A DNA stretch of 64,000 bases from Propionibacteriaceae bacterium (GCA_025965155.1 JAOPXN010000052.1:1-64000), one strand, 5' to 3'; shown: positions 48,869 to 58,662, counted from the stretch's first letter. Notes: a model not told the origin generated them from the letters alone. Translations and numbers: made by a program.

Positions 48869-51136
48869 ATGACAACGGCGGGCAGCCTTGACCGCCGTCC
48901 AGTGTCGCCGCCCTTGGATGCATTCCTAGAGGCGAAGCTTCAGGCACCAAGGGTGCGGCCGGGATGGGTGCGCCGCCTTGGACTGGTCCGAGCACTGGAT
49001 CGAGCAGCCAACTGTCCGCTGACTCTGGTCGCCGCCCCAGCGGGATATGGCAAGACCACCCTCGTGGCGCAGTGGATTCACCAGATCCGTGATCGCGGAG
49101 TTGCCTGGGTGGCTCTCGATGCGGCCGACAATGATCCGGTGCGATTGTGGACCCACGTCGCGACGGCTCTCGCCCGGGCGGGCTGCCGAATCGACGACGA
49201 CGTTGCCGGTCTGGCAGCTTCCCACCGAACGCAGATCCTGACCAGCGTGCTACCCAAGATCATCAACTCCTTTGGGCGGCTCCCCCGCCCGATCGTGATC
49301 GTGTTGGATGACTTCCATCTCATCCGAGCGGGCCTCTGCCGCGAGCAGATCGAGTTCTTGATCGAGCACGTGCCGCAATCCGTCCGGATGGTGATCATCA
49401 CCCGGGCCGACCCGGCCCTGCGCATTGGCCGATTGCGTGTCTCCGGCCAACTAGCCGAGATCCGAGCTGATCGCCTGTCATTTGACGCTGCCGAAGCGTC
49501 GTCCCTGCTAGCGGTCGAAGGCGTTCGCCTATCCGACACGTCCGTTCAAGAACTGGTCGGCCGAACGGAAGGCTGGCCCGCGGCGCTCTATCTGGCGACC
49601 TTGTCGCTGGCCGGTCGGGAAGACCCCGACGCTTTTGTCCACCGGTTCAGCGGGGACAACCGCTTCATCGGCGAGTATCTCACTGAAGAGGTGCTGGGGC
49701 GGCACCCCGCCGCGGTCCGGGAGTTCATCATCAGCTCGGCACTTTTCGAGCGGATGTGCGCGCCGCTGTGCGACTACGTCCTGGAACGTTCTGACTCCCG
49801 GATGATCCTGCAAGATCTAGAGCGCTCGAATCTGTTCCTCTTGCCCCTAGATGCCGAGCGACAGTGGTTCCGATTCCATCACCTGTTCGCCGCAGTCGCG
49901 CGGAGCGAGCTCGAAGTCGGTGACGCACAACGGGTGCGGCGTTTGCACGATCGAGCAGCAGACTGGTTCGCCGAGCATGGCTTCGCCGACGAGGCGATCC
50001 GGCACGCAATCGCGGCAGGGTCTTCGACCCGTGCCTCGCTCCTGGTACAGGCAAACTGGGTTCGTTACGTCGATGCCGGACGCGAAGCGACCGTGGATCA
50101 CTGGTTACAGGCCATCCAAGCCCTGCAGGCCGCCGAGGCGCAGGCCGATCCCTCGGCGGTGGTGACAGCCGCGTGGATGGCGGTGGTCACCGGCGACGAA
50201 CCGACGCTGAACCACCTGCTCCACGCGCTCACCCGCATCGGCGACTACGGACCCCTTCCCGACGGCACCACGTCCGTAGAGTCCGCAATTGCACTCATCC
50301 GGGCGATGTCCGGCTACGGCGGGCCAGTCGACATGCTCTGGTCCGCCCGGCGGGCGGTTGAGCTGGAGACAGACGGAAACTCGCCGTCGTTCGCCTTCGC
50401 GAACTTCGCGCTAGGTCATGCGCTGTACATCTCGGGCGATCTGGAGACGGCGACCAGCGTGCTGCCCAGGGCCGCCTACAACAGTGCGGCGACCGCGATC
50501 GTCAAGACGTTCGCCTTCTCCGTGATGGCCATGGCAGCCAGGGAACAAGGAGACGAGCCCCGCAGTGCGGCCTACACCGCTGCGGCGATGAAGGTGGTCG
50601 AAGACACCTCCATGCAGGCCATGTCCCAGGCGTCGCCGGCCTTCACCGTGTGGGGCGAAACTCAAGCCGCAATGGGCAACCTCACCGGTGCCATGGCCAC
50701 GCTGGAGCATGCTTTCATCCTTCGCGGCACCATCCCAGGCCTGAGCCCGTGGCCGACGATCCACCATGCCATCGCCATGGGCCGAGTAGCGACCGTGGCA
50801 GGTGACCTGCCGCGGGCGGAGCAACTGCTGGATGAGGCCGCACAGGTGATGTCTCGGTTCCCCGACGGGATGGAGGCTATGCGCGCTCGACTCGCGGCGG
50901 CCCGGGCCGCCCTGCGACATCGTCGCTCCCGAGAGCCTGGAGTCCAAGCGTTGACCGGTCGCGAACTCGACATCCTGGGCCTGCTCCAAGGTTCGATGAA
51001 CCTGAGCGAGATCGCATCCGAGCTACACCTGTCGCGCAACACCGTGAAGACGCACGCCCAGGCCGTCTACCGCAAGCTCGGCGCAAGTTCTCGGTCCCAA
51101 GCTGTGGGACTCGCGCGCCAGCGCGCACTGATCTGA
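48869..51136 (+). CDS. LuxR family regulator, MalT-like LAL type
   Basis: VAAPAGYGKTTLVAQW, IVIVLDDFHLI, C-term LTGRELDILGLLQGSMNLSEIASELHLSRNTVKTHAQAVYRKLGASSRSQAV. Confidence 0.9.
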   Translation: MTTAGSLDRRPVSPPLDAFLEAKLQAPRVRPGWVRRLGLVRALDRAANCPLTLVAAPAGYGKTTLVAQWIHQIRDRGVAWVALDAADNDPVRLWTHVATALARAGCRIDDDVAGLAASHRTQILTSVLPKIINSFGRLPRPIVIVLDDFHLIRAGLCREQIEFLIEHVPQSVRMVIITRADPALRIGRLRVSGQLAEIRADRLSFDAAEASSLLAVEGVRLSDTSVQELVGRTEGWPAALYLATLSLAGREDPDAFVHRFSGDNRFIGEYLTEEVLGRHPAAVREFIISSALFERMCAPLCDYVLERSDSRMILQDLERSNLFLLPLDAERQWFRFHHLFAAVARSELEVGDAQRVRRLHDRAADWFAEHGFADEAIRHAIAAGSSTRASLLVQANWVRYVDAGREATVDHWLQAIQALQAAEAQADPSAVVTAAWMAVVTGDEPTLNHLLHALTRIGDYGPLPDGTTSVESAIALIRAMSGYGGPVDMLWSARRAVELETDGNSPSFAFANFALGHALYISGDLETATSVLPRAAYNSAATAIVKTFAFSVMAMAAREQGDEPRSAAYTAAAMKVVEDTSMQAMSQASPAFTVWGETQAAMGNLTGAMATLEHAFILRGTIPGLSPWPTIHHAIAMGRVATVAGDLPRAEQLLDEAAQVMSRFPDGMEAMRARLAAARAALRHRRSREPGVQALTGRELDILGLLQGSMNLSEIASELHLSRNTVKTHAQAVYRKLGASSRSQAVGLARQRALI

Positions 51137-51168
51137 CGCGCACGACGGGCACCGCCGGTAACCAGAGA

Positions 51169-51185
51169 TCACCCCAAGGAGGTGA
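51169..51185. promoter_or_regulatory. inverted repeat TCACCC-CAAGG-AGGTGA
   Basis: N5 class, 1 mismatch; ~110 bp upstream of GH15 gene. Confidence 0.5.
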
Positions 51186-51295
51186 GGACCCTAGCTGCGT
51201 CCAGTGGTTTGCTCCCAGGTAGGGCCGTCGGCAAGTCCCCGGGGATGGCGGCGGCAACGAGCCAAGGAGATGACGATGGAACTAGGAGTGAGGTC

Positions 51296-53191
51296 ATGAG
51301 TGCGACAGCTGTGCGGGGGGCGACTGAGCAGAGCGCTGCGGCACCTTCCCCGTTCCCGCCCATCGCTGACTATGCGTTCCTGTCGGACTGCCACACCGGC
51401 GCACTGGTTGCGCCCGACGGAGCGGTCGACTGGCTCTGCATCCCGCGGTTCGACTCGCCCAGCGTGTTTGGCACCCTGCTGGACCGTCAGGCCGGCTACT
51501 TCAGGTTCGGGCCGTTTGGCATCAACCACCCGACGGCGCGGGTGTACGAGCCGGGGACGAACGTGGTGTCCACGACGTGGAAGACGCCGGCCGGCTGGGT
51601 GCTGGTCCGCGATGCGTTGACGATGGGTCCGCGGGACAGCGAGGACGAAGTCACCCCGCACACCCGTCCGCCCGCCGACGATGACGCCGATCACCTGCTG
51701 GTGCGCACGGTCCGATGCTTGGAGGGCACGGTGGAGATGGAGCTGGTCTGCGAGCCTGCGTTCGACTACGGCCGGACGCCGGCGGAATGGACGCTGGTCG
51801 ATGGTAGTCGGCATACCGCTGACGCCAGCGGCGCCGGTCAGACGGTCAGGCTGCAGACCGATCTCGCGCTGGGCATCGAAGGCAACCGGGTCCGCGCCCG
51901 CCACGTGCTTTCGGCGGGCGATGAGCGCTTCTGCGCACTCTCCTGGGCCGAGGCGCTGGCCGCCCCCAGCGACTTCGCCGACGGCAGCCGGCGCCTCGAT
52001 GCCACAGCGCGGTTCTGGCAGACTTGGCTAGGACGGGCCCGGATGCCTGACCACCGCTGGCGCGACCCGATTCAACGTTCGGCGCTCACCATCAAGGGCC
52101 TCACCTACATGCCCACCGGCGCCACCGTGGCCGCACTCACCACCTCGTTGCCGGAGACACCGGGGGGCGAACGGAACTGGGACTACCGCTACACCTGGAT
52201 GCGGGATACAACCTTCACCCTGCAAGCCCTGCACTACCTCAACCTGGACTGGGAAGCCGACGAGTTCATCCAGTTCGTCGCCGACCTCCAACCCAACCTG
52301 GATGGCGCCTTGCAGATCATGTACGGCATCGACGGCCGACGCGACCTGACCGAATCCACCCGCGATGACCTCTCCGGCTACGCCGGCGCCCGGCCGGTTC
52401 GGGTCGGCAACGGAGCGTTCGACCAACGCCAGAACGACGTCTTCGGCGCCGTACTCGACTCCATCCTGCTACACACCCGACGCGCCGAACGGCTGCCTCG
52501 ACGGCTATGGCCCATCGTGCAGTCCCAAGCCCAGTGCGCCACCGCGGTCTGGCGCGAACCCGACCAGGGCATCTGGGAGGCGCGCGGCAAGCCGCAGCAC
52601 TACGTGTCGTCCAAGCTGATGGGCTGGGTTGCGCTCGATCGAGCATCCAGGCTGGCCGAGATCCGCGGCGACAAAGTCCTAGCTGCGACTTGGGCGGACA
52701 CGGCTGAGGAGATCAAAGCCGACATCCTTGCCCATGGCGTCGACGACCGGGGCGTCCTGCGCCAGCACTATGACACGGATGCCCTGGACGCCTCCACGCT
52801 GTTGGCAGCCATTTTCGGATTTCTGCCTCACGATGACCAGCGGCTCCGGGCAAGCGTGCTTGCCATTGCTGAGGAACTGACCGAACACGGCTTCGTTCTG
52901 CGCTACCGCACCGGCGAGACCGACGACGGCCTTTCCGGCAAGGAGGGGACCTTCCTCATCTGCTCGTTCTGGCTGGTGTCCGCACTGGCGATCATCGGCG
53001 AGGACCAGCGCGCCCGTGACCTGATGGAACGCCTCCTCCGAGTCGCCTCACCCCTCGGACTCTTCGCCGAAGAGTTTGACGTCGACACCGGCCGCCACCT
53101 CGGCAACTTCCCACAGGCCTTCTCCCACCTCGCACTCATCGAAGCCGCCGGCAGGATCATCGCCGCCGAACGGCTAGCGGAGTTTTCATGA
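51296..53191 (+). CDS. glycoside hydrolase family 15 protein (glucoamylase/trehalase-like)
   Basis: IADYAFLSDCHTGALVAPDGAVDWLCIPRFDSPSVFGTLLD, GGERNWDYRYTWMRDTTFTLQAL, KEGTFLICSFWLVSAL. Confidence 0.93.
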   Translation: MSATAVRGATEQSAAAPSPFPPIADYAFLSDCHTGALVAPDGAVDWLCIPRFDSPSVFGTLLDRQAGYFRFGPFGINHPTARVYEPGTNVVSTTWKTPAGWVLVRDALTMGPRDSEDEVTPHTRPPADDDADHLLVRTVRCLEGTVEMELVCEPAFDYGRTPAEWTLVDGSRHTADASGAGQTVRLQTDLALGIEGNRVRARHVLSAGDERFCALSWAEALAAPSDFADGSRRLDATARFWQTWLGRARMPDHRWRDPIQRSALTIKGLTYMPTGATVAALTTSLPETPGGERNWDYRYTWMRDTTFTLQALHYLNLDWEADEFIQFVADLQPNLDGALQIMYGIDGRRDLTESTRDDLSGYAGARPVRVGNGAFDQRQNDVFGAVLDSILLHTRRAERLPRRLWPIVQSQAQCATAVWREPDQGIWEARGKPQHYVSSKLMGWVALDRASRLAEIRGDKVLAATWADTAEEIKADILAHGVDDRGVLRQHYDTDALDASTLLAAIFGFLPHDDQRLRASVLAIAEELTEHGFVLRYRTGETDDGLSGKEGTFLICSFWLVSALAIIGEDQRARDLMERLLRVASPLGLFAEEFDVDTGRHLGNFPQAFSHLALIEAAGRIIAAERLAEFS

Positions 53192-53329
53192 CCCTCCACG
53201 ACAAGAGCTGGACGTCGTTCATCCGACACAGGGCTTCGCAGTCATGACCTTTCACGAGTCGTCGTACGGTCGGTTCCGTATCACTGGAGGACTGCGGCCC
53301 AGTTCGTGCACCGGATTGTCGCTAAGCGA

Positions 53330-53690
53330 CCTTGCCGACAGGCTGGTCGACATCGGCATGCCGTGGACCAGGCCGGCCCCTGGGTTCGCTATCCCCGGGC
53401 CAGCGACTCCTGGTCGATGTCGATCTGACAACGGTGCTTGGCCGCGAAAGCGCGCGCATCGCCGGCCGCCCACGGCAGCCGCGTATAGCCGTTCTGAAGG
53501 GGTATCCCGGCGATGCCGGCATACCCAGGGCCTTCGGCACGATCAAGGCAGCGACCGTCACTCCAGCGATCACATCGCCCCGCAAACCACCCCAATGCGA
53601 TGTCGGCCAGGGACGAAACCAGATCTGAAAGCGCTGACCTTGCGTGTGCGCGAGCGGCCCGCAGCACAACATCTTGAGTTAGCCGTGCGT
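53330..53690 (-). pseudogene. SulP-family transporter N-terminal remnant
   Basis: LRGDVIAGVTVAALIVPKALG in one minus frame, continuing as GYAGIAGIPLQNGY in another. Confidence 0.6.
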
Positions 53691-53782
53691 ACAGGTTTCC
53701 GCATTCTCGCCGCATCGCTGTTGGGCCTGGCCCCTTGGGCGACGGCAGGACAGACGCCGACTAGCGTGAACTGGGCTGTCCC

Positions 53783-53799
53783 TCACCCGCTAAGGGTGA
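53783..53799. promoter_or_regulatory. inverted repeat TCACCC-GCTAA-GGGTGA (perfect arms)
   Basis: N5 class; ~130 bp upstream of the sulfatase gene. Confidence 0.55.
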
Positions 53800-53928
53800 T
53801 GCAGTTGCCTCGAAGGCGGTCAACGATCGGACCTACGCACGGTGATGACCGTGCCACCAGCCGCTTCGCCGCCCCGAACCGCAACTGGGTGGGTGGTGAC
53901 TGGCGCCGGTCCTTCGAGAGGAGCAGCA

Positions 53929-55443
53929 ATGCCGACCGACAAGCCGAACATCCTTCTGATCTTGGCCGACGACATCGGCTCGTTTGACGTAAGCGCATAT
54001 CACCGGGGAGTTATGGGTACTCGCACGCCAAACATTGATCGGATCGCGTCCGAGGGTGCTCTGATGACGGACGGCTATGCGCAGGCGAGCTGCACGGCGG
54101 GGCGCGCCGCATTCATCACCGGACAGATCCCGATACGGACTGGTCTGACAACCGTCGGACTGCCAGGCGCGGAACAGGGACTGCAGCCGGAGGACCCGAC
54201 CCTAGCGGACCTGCTGAAGCCCGAGGGCTACATGAGCGCCCAGCATGGCAAGAACCACCTCGGCGACCGGAACAAGTTCCTTCCCACCGTGCACGGCTTC
54301 GACGAATTCTACGGAAACCTGTACCACCTGAACGCCGAAGAAGAGCCTGAGCAGCCCGACTACCCGAGGGACCTGCCGCTCTTTCAGCAGTTCTTTGTCC
54401 CGCGAGGAGTCCTCGAGTGCAAGGCAACCGATGTTGACGACCCGACAGAGGATCCACGTTTCGGGCGGGTCGGCAAACAGTCAATCATCGACACGGGTCC
54501 GTTGACGCGTAAGCGCATGGAGACTGTCGAGAACGACCTGCTAGAGCGGTCCCTCGACTTCATCGACCGCGCCCACGAGGCGGAGAGGCCGTTCCTGCTC
54601 TGGCATAACACGACTCGCATGCACGTCTGGACCCGCCTTTCAGAACGGTGGAGAGACAAGACGGGACTCGGCCTATACGCCGATGGGATGCAGGAACTCG
54701 ACTGGGTCGTCGGCGAACTGCTGGACAAGCTGGACGACCTGGGTATCGCCGACAACACTGTTGTGGTCTTCGCGACTGACAACGGTGCGGAGGAGTTCAC
54801 CTGGCCCGACGGCGGAACGACCCAGTTCCGAGGGGAGAAGGGCCTGGGTTGGGAGGGTGGCTTCCGCGCCCCCCTACTGGTCCGCTGGCCCGACAGAATC
54901 CCTGTCGGCCAAGTGCTGAACGGCATCATGTCCCTAGAGGACATCGTCCCGACCATGATGGCCGCCGCCGGGGTTTCGGACATCACCGAGCAGCTGCTGG
55001 AAGGCTACGGATCCGGTGACAGGGAGTTCCGCGTCCACCTCGACGGATACAACCAGCTGCCCTACCTGACCGGGGAAACCGAGGAGTCGCCGCGGCACGA
55101 GTTCTTCTATTATGGCGAGCACGACCTGTTCGCCATCCGGTACAACAACTGGAAGGTTCACTTCTTGATCAAGGATGACTGGTTCGCTGGTGCGATGCTT
55201 CGGCCAACGGTGCCGCGTCCCGTGAATCTGCGGGTGGATCCACTTGAGAAGCACATGGACGCGCCGTCCTACCCGGTGTACGCCGGCGAGAAGCTCTGGA
55301 CGGTGCTGCCCGCTGCCGCGATCGTGCTGAAGCACGCGAACACGTTCGTGGACTTCCCGCCTAGGCAGGCACCGCCTGACTTCAACCCACAGGCCATGCT
55401 GCGGACAGTGATGAACGCGGCGGCACAGCGTCAGGGAAACTAG
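53929..55443 (+). CDS. arylsulfatase (type I, formylglycine-dependent)
   Basis: KPNILLILADDIGSFDVSAY, SCTAGRAAFITGQIPIRTG (C-x-A-x-R sulfatase motif), TVVVFATDNGAEE. Confidence 0.92.
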   Translation: MPTDKPNILLILADDIGSFDVSAYHRGVMGTRTPNIDRIASEGALMTDGYAQASCTAGRAAFITGQIPIRTGLTTVGLPGAEQGLQPEDPTLADLLKPEGYMSAQHGKNHLGDRNKFLPTVHGFDEFYGNLYHLNAEEEPEQPDYPRDLPLFQQFFVPRGVLECKATDVDDPTEDPRFGRVGKQSIIDTGPLTRKRMETVENDLLERSLDFIDRAHEAERPFLLWHNTTRMHVWTRLSERWRDKTGLGLYADGMQELDWVVGELLDKLDDLGIADNTVVVFATDNGAEEFTWPDGGTTQFRGEKGLGWEGGFRAPLLVRWPDRIPVGQVLNGIMSLEDIVPTMMAAAGVSDITEQLLEGYGSGDREFRVHLDGYNQLPYLTGETEESPRHEFFYYGEHDLFAIRYNNWKVHFLIKDDWFAGAMLRPTVPRPVNLRVDPLEKHMDAPSYPVYAGEKLWTVLPAAAIVLKHANTFVDFPPRQAPPDFNPQAMLRTVMNAAAQRQGN

Positions 55444-56462
55444 TGGGCTTGGCAGAGGTAGGCATGGATGCACAGTCCGCGCCGGACGCACCCGCGGCCG
55501 CGGCCGCGACTGAATCTCCTGCCTACTCTGACCGTCGAACTGCACCAGGACCGGGAATGGTGTGGATTCCCGGTGGGACATTCCTGATGGGGTCGGACAA
55601 CCACTATCCGGAGGAGGCACCCGCACACCGGGTCACCGTTGCAGGCTTCTGGATGGACCGGCACACCGTGACGAACCAGGAGTTCGCCCTTTTCGTCAAG
55701 AAGACCGGATATGTCACTGTGGCCGAACGCGACCTGAATGCGGCCGACTATCCCGGCGCCAAGGCGGAGATGTTGGCCCCGGCCTCCACCGTTTTCCAGC
55801 AACCGCAGCGACCCGTCGCTCTCGACAATCCCTATGAGTGGTGGATCTATGTACGCGGAGCCGACTGGCTCCATCCGCGGGGTCCTGGGAGCTCGGTGAA
55901 ACGACAACCCCGTCATCCCGTCGTCCACGTTGCCTGGGAGGACATCGAGACCTACGCGGAGTGGGTGGGCAAGGACCTGCCCACCGAAGCTGAATGGGAG
56001 TTCGCAGCCCGGGGTGGGTTGGACGGTGCCACCTATGAGTGGGGCCAGGATCTCACACCCGACGGCCGCTGGATGGCCAACACCTGGCAGGGCCAGTTCC
56101 CCATGAAGAACACCGGCGAGGACGGACACCGAGGGACCGCGCCGGTCGGCTGCTACCCGCCCAATGGCTACGGTCTCGTCGACATGACCGGCAATGTATG
56201 GGAATGGACGACGGACTGGTACCAAGCACACACACAGAACGCGCACAGTTGCTGCGCATCAGAGAACCCTCGAGGTGGGCTCCGGGCAGCGAGCATCGAC
56301 CCGTCGATGCCGGACATCCCGATCCCACGCCGAGTCATGAAGGGCGGCTCACACCTCTGCTCACCGAACTACTGCCGGCGCTATCGGCCCGCAGCACGCA
56401 TGCCACAACCCGTCGACACCTCGACCTCTCATCTCGGCTTCCGCTGCATCAGCCGCGGCTGA
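55443..56462 (+). CDS. formylglycine-generating enzyme family protein (SUMF1/FGE-sulfatase domain)
   Basis: MVWIPGGTFLMGSDNHYPEEAPAHRVTVAGFWMDRHTVTNQEFALFVKKTGYVTVAE, GNVWEWTTDWY, RVMKGGSHLCSPNYCRRYRPAAR. Confidence 0.94.
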   Translation: MGLAEVGMDAQSAPDAPAAAAATESPAYSDRRTAPGPGMVWIPGGTFLMGSDNHYPEEAPAHRVTVAGFWMDRHTVTNQEFALFVKKTGYVTVAERDLNAADYPGAKAEMLAPASTVFQQPQRPVALDNPYEWWIYVRGADWLHPRGPGSSVKRQPRHPVVHVAWEDIETYAEWVGKDLPTEAEWEFAARGGLDGATYEWGQDLTPDGRWMANTWQGQFPMKNTGEDGHRGTAPVGCYPPNGYGLVDMTGNVWEWTTDWYQAHTQNAHSCCASENPRGGLRAASIDPSMPDIPIPRRVMKGGSHLCSPNYCRRYRPAARMPQPVDTSTSHLGFRCISRG

Positions 56463-56468
56463 CGGACA

Positions 56469-56502
56469 TCGTGCCTGGCACCACTCGAGGTCCCAGGCAC
56501 GA
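56469..56502. terminator. bidirectional hairpin between convergent genes
   Basis: TCGTGCCTGG-N14-CCAGGCACGA perfect 10-bp stem. Confidence 0.65.
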
Positions 56503-56518
56503 CGACCCTGGTCCGGCT

Positions 56519-56992
56519 CTAGCGGCGCCGGTCGCGGCGCCGGTTGCGGCGATTCATCCCGGCCAGGGACACTGGGCTCAGCGGGCGGCCAAGCGGATCG
56601 ATGAACAGTGTGGCCGGCCCGGACTCAGCCGGCACGGCACCCTCAAGCACCTCAATGGAGTAGGTGAGCTCGGTCCCCGACCGTACCGGATCGCGTAGTA
56701 CCACCACGGCGTCAGAGGGCATGTCCTCGCCTGCACCGACATAGGACAAGACCGCGTTCGGTGGGTCCTCGAAGAAGCTGTTCGGGCCATCGGTCCACTG
56801 TGCGACGAACTGCTCGGTGGTCATGTGCCCGACAACTCGCTCCGGACGATCGGAGAAGTACAACGTGGACGGCGACATGTCCCGCAGGGTCAGCGTCGTC
56901 TCATCGCTGGTCACGTTTCGCGCGGTCTGCACGAACATCTCCTCCAGCATGATCGTGTCGTCGTCGGTGGTCGTGGTCGGTGACTGGGTCAT
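56519..56992 (-). CDS. hypothetical protein
   Basis: MTQSPTTTTDDDTIMLEEMFVQTARNVTSDETTLTLRDMSPSTLYFSDRPERVVGHMTTEQFVAQW...; own palindromic promoter site. Confidence 0.65.
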   Translation of the reverse strand: MTQSPTTTTDDDTIMLEEMFVQTARNVTSDETTLTLRDMSPSTLYFSDRPERVVGHMTTEQFVAQWTDGPNSFFEDPPNAVLSYVGAGEDMPSDAVVVLRDPVRSGTELTYSIEVLEGAVPAESGPATLFIDPLGRPLSPVSLAGMNRRNRRRDRRR

Positions 56993-57087
56993 CCTCCGCC
57001 TCTTTTCTTTGTAGAGATGCTCTGTGATGGGCCGGAATGGGCCACCAGCACCACTACTCACGGTCCCATCACACGCGTCCAGGTGAC

Positions 57088-57104
57088 TCACCCCTGACGG
57101 GTGA
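57088..57104. promoter_or_regulatory. inverted repeat TCACCC-CTGAC-GGGTGA (perfect arms)
   Basis: N5 class; ~95 bp upstream of the 56992 start. Confidence 0.55.
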
Positions 57105-57434
57105 ACTCGCGGTCGGTGGAAGTAGATGATCAATGATCAACGAAGTCGTCGGTGCGCTTATGCCGGGATCCAGGGTGCCCGCCAGCCACCATGTCCGGCG
57201 GGTACCGGGAGGGCAGCACGTTCGTGATGACGAAGGGTCGGCGCCGGTGATCTCCACCCCCGCGGGCCGCCACCGCGCGCAGCTGGACCGCCGGCTGCAT
57301 CCGCCGGTTGGGGTACTCCAGGTAGCGCAGCGGTCGAGCCACTGCTCGAGCCAGCCATCACAGGGGACCCTTTCTGGAGGTTGCGTTGACGACGTTGAAG
57401 CCGCCTCGGTTCTTGAGGCTCCAGCGAGGGCACC

Positions 57435-57457
57435 GCTTCACCCTAACCGGGTGAAGC
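57435..57457. promoter_or_regulatory. inverted repeat GCTTCACCC-TAACC-GGGTGAAGC (9-bp perfect arms)
   Basis: N5 class; overlaps the 3' end of the truncated G6PDH-like ORF. Confidence 0.6.
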
Positions 57458-58106
57458 GGGGCGACCCTGCTCGTACACTCGAGACCTCAACGGCCGCATG
57501 ATCAGTCAAGCCTCCTCGACCGTAGAGGATTTCCTCCAGGCCAATCTGTCCCCGATAGTGGTCGATCCGGTAAAGCTGAGACTCGTCGACATACTGGTTC
57601 AGCTCCTGGGCGAGGGCCCGGGCGAAGCTTCGGTCAGTTCCGAACGGCTTCTCCACTACGATGCGCCCCGTCTGTGTCAGTCCGGCGCCGACCAGGCCCT
57701 TGACGACGGTGCTGAGGAGCAGAGGTGGGATCTCGAGGTAGAACACCGGACTGTCAGCGCCCATGATGGCTTCTGCGACTCGATCGTATGTCCCTGCATC
57801 GCCGAGGTCGCCCTGCACGTAGCACAGTCGCCCCGCGAAACGGGCAAAGACCATGGGGTCGAGTGGCTCCCCGCTGGATTCGATCGACTCGCGGGCACCT
57901 CGCACGAGCTGGTCCACGGTCCACTTATCCACTGCCACTCCGACGATCTGGCATTGCAGCAAACTTCGCTGCTCAAGCCAGTAGAGCGAGCGGAACGTTA
58001 TCACCTTCGCCGGGTCGGCGGTAATCCCGAACGCCACAAAGACGTCGGCGGGCCTCTGACCTGGCCCCGTCCACGCGCCTACCGGCTCCCCGACCGTCGC
58101 GGCCAT
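57438..58106 (-). pseudogene. truncated glucose-6-phosphate dehydrogenase-like protein (N-terminal part only)
   Basis: ADVFVAFGITADPAKVITFRSLYWLEQRSLL...VFYLEIPPLLLSTVVKGL...RIVVEKPFGTDRSFARALAQELNQYVDESQLYRIDHYRGQIGLEEILY; 222 aa, lacks the C-terminal domain. Confidence 0.7.
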
Positions 58107-58170
58107 CGTTTCCTCCCTTGTAAAAAACGAGATACGGCTGTGTGAAAAAAACGAGATACCGCGTGCCAGG

Positions 58171-58187
58171 TCATCCACTTTGGGTGA
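58171..58187. promoter_or_regulatory. inverted repeat TCATCC-ACTTT-GGGTGA
   Basis: N5 class, 1 mismatch; 65 bp upstream of the truncated G6PDH-like start. Confidence 0.5.
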
Positions 58188-58216
58188 CTCCACTGCGGCG
58201 GGATGGATAGTGAGTA

Positions 58217-58441
58217 TCAGTCAGCATCCTTCTGGTCGACCGGATCACGCCGCACGTCCAGCAGGATGAGGCCATCTCGGCGCAACGCGTTGAGCAGACC
58301 GTACAGCGCGGCCAGATCGGGCAGATCGGCCCGAAGAGTGGTCTGCAGTGACCTTGCTACCAGGGTGACGCCCTCGATCTCAGCAAGCACATCGGGCCGC
58401 ACCTCACCCTCGATCCGGATCTCGTACGTAGCCCTCAACAT
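58217..58441 (-). CDS. small hypothetical protein, ~60-aa YEIRIEG-family domain
   Basis: MLRATYEIRIEGEVRPDVLAEIEGVTLVARSLQTTLRADLPDLAALYGLLNALRRDGLILLDVRRD. Confidence 0.7.
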   Translation of the reverse strand: MLRATYEIRIEGEVRPDVLAEIEGVTLVARSLQTTLRADLPDLAALYGLLNALRRDGLILLDVRRDPVDQKDAD

Positions 58442-58581
58442 TCCGATCTCGTTTCATTCCGAACATCTCTGTCTCCCAAGTCGGGTGGTGGTTCAGCGGA
58501 GCGATCCATGGGCGTTTTGCGGCTCCGAGCGTGGTTATTTGTGATCCTCATGTAGCACCTTGCGCTCACCGCGCACATCGG

Positions 58582-58604
58582 GCGTCACCCGTACCGGGTG
58601 ACGC
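58582..58604. promoter_or_regulatory. inverted repeat GCGTCACCC-GTACC-GGGTGACGC (9-bp perfect arms)
   Basis: N5 class; ~140 bp upstream of the 58441 start. Confidence 0.6.
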
Positions 58605-58662
58605 TGGTCAGATGGATCGGATCCAGGCTGCCGTTTCGTGACTCACCGCTCGCCACGACGCC

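Noticed and set aside
53244-53987. 247-aa plus ORF
   Set aside because: No family features; minus strand shows SulP remnant and the 3' end overlaps the sulfatase start
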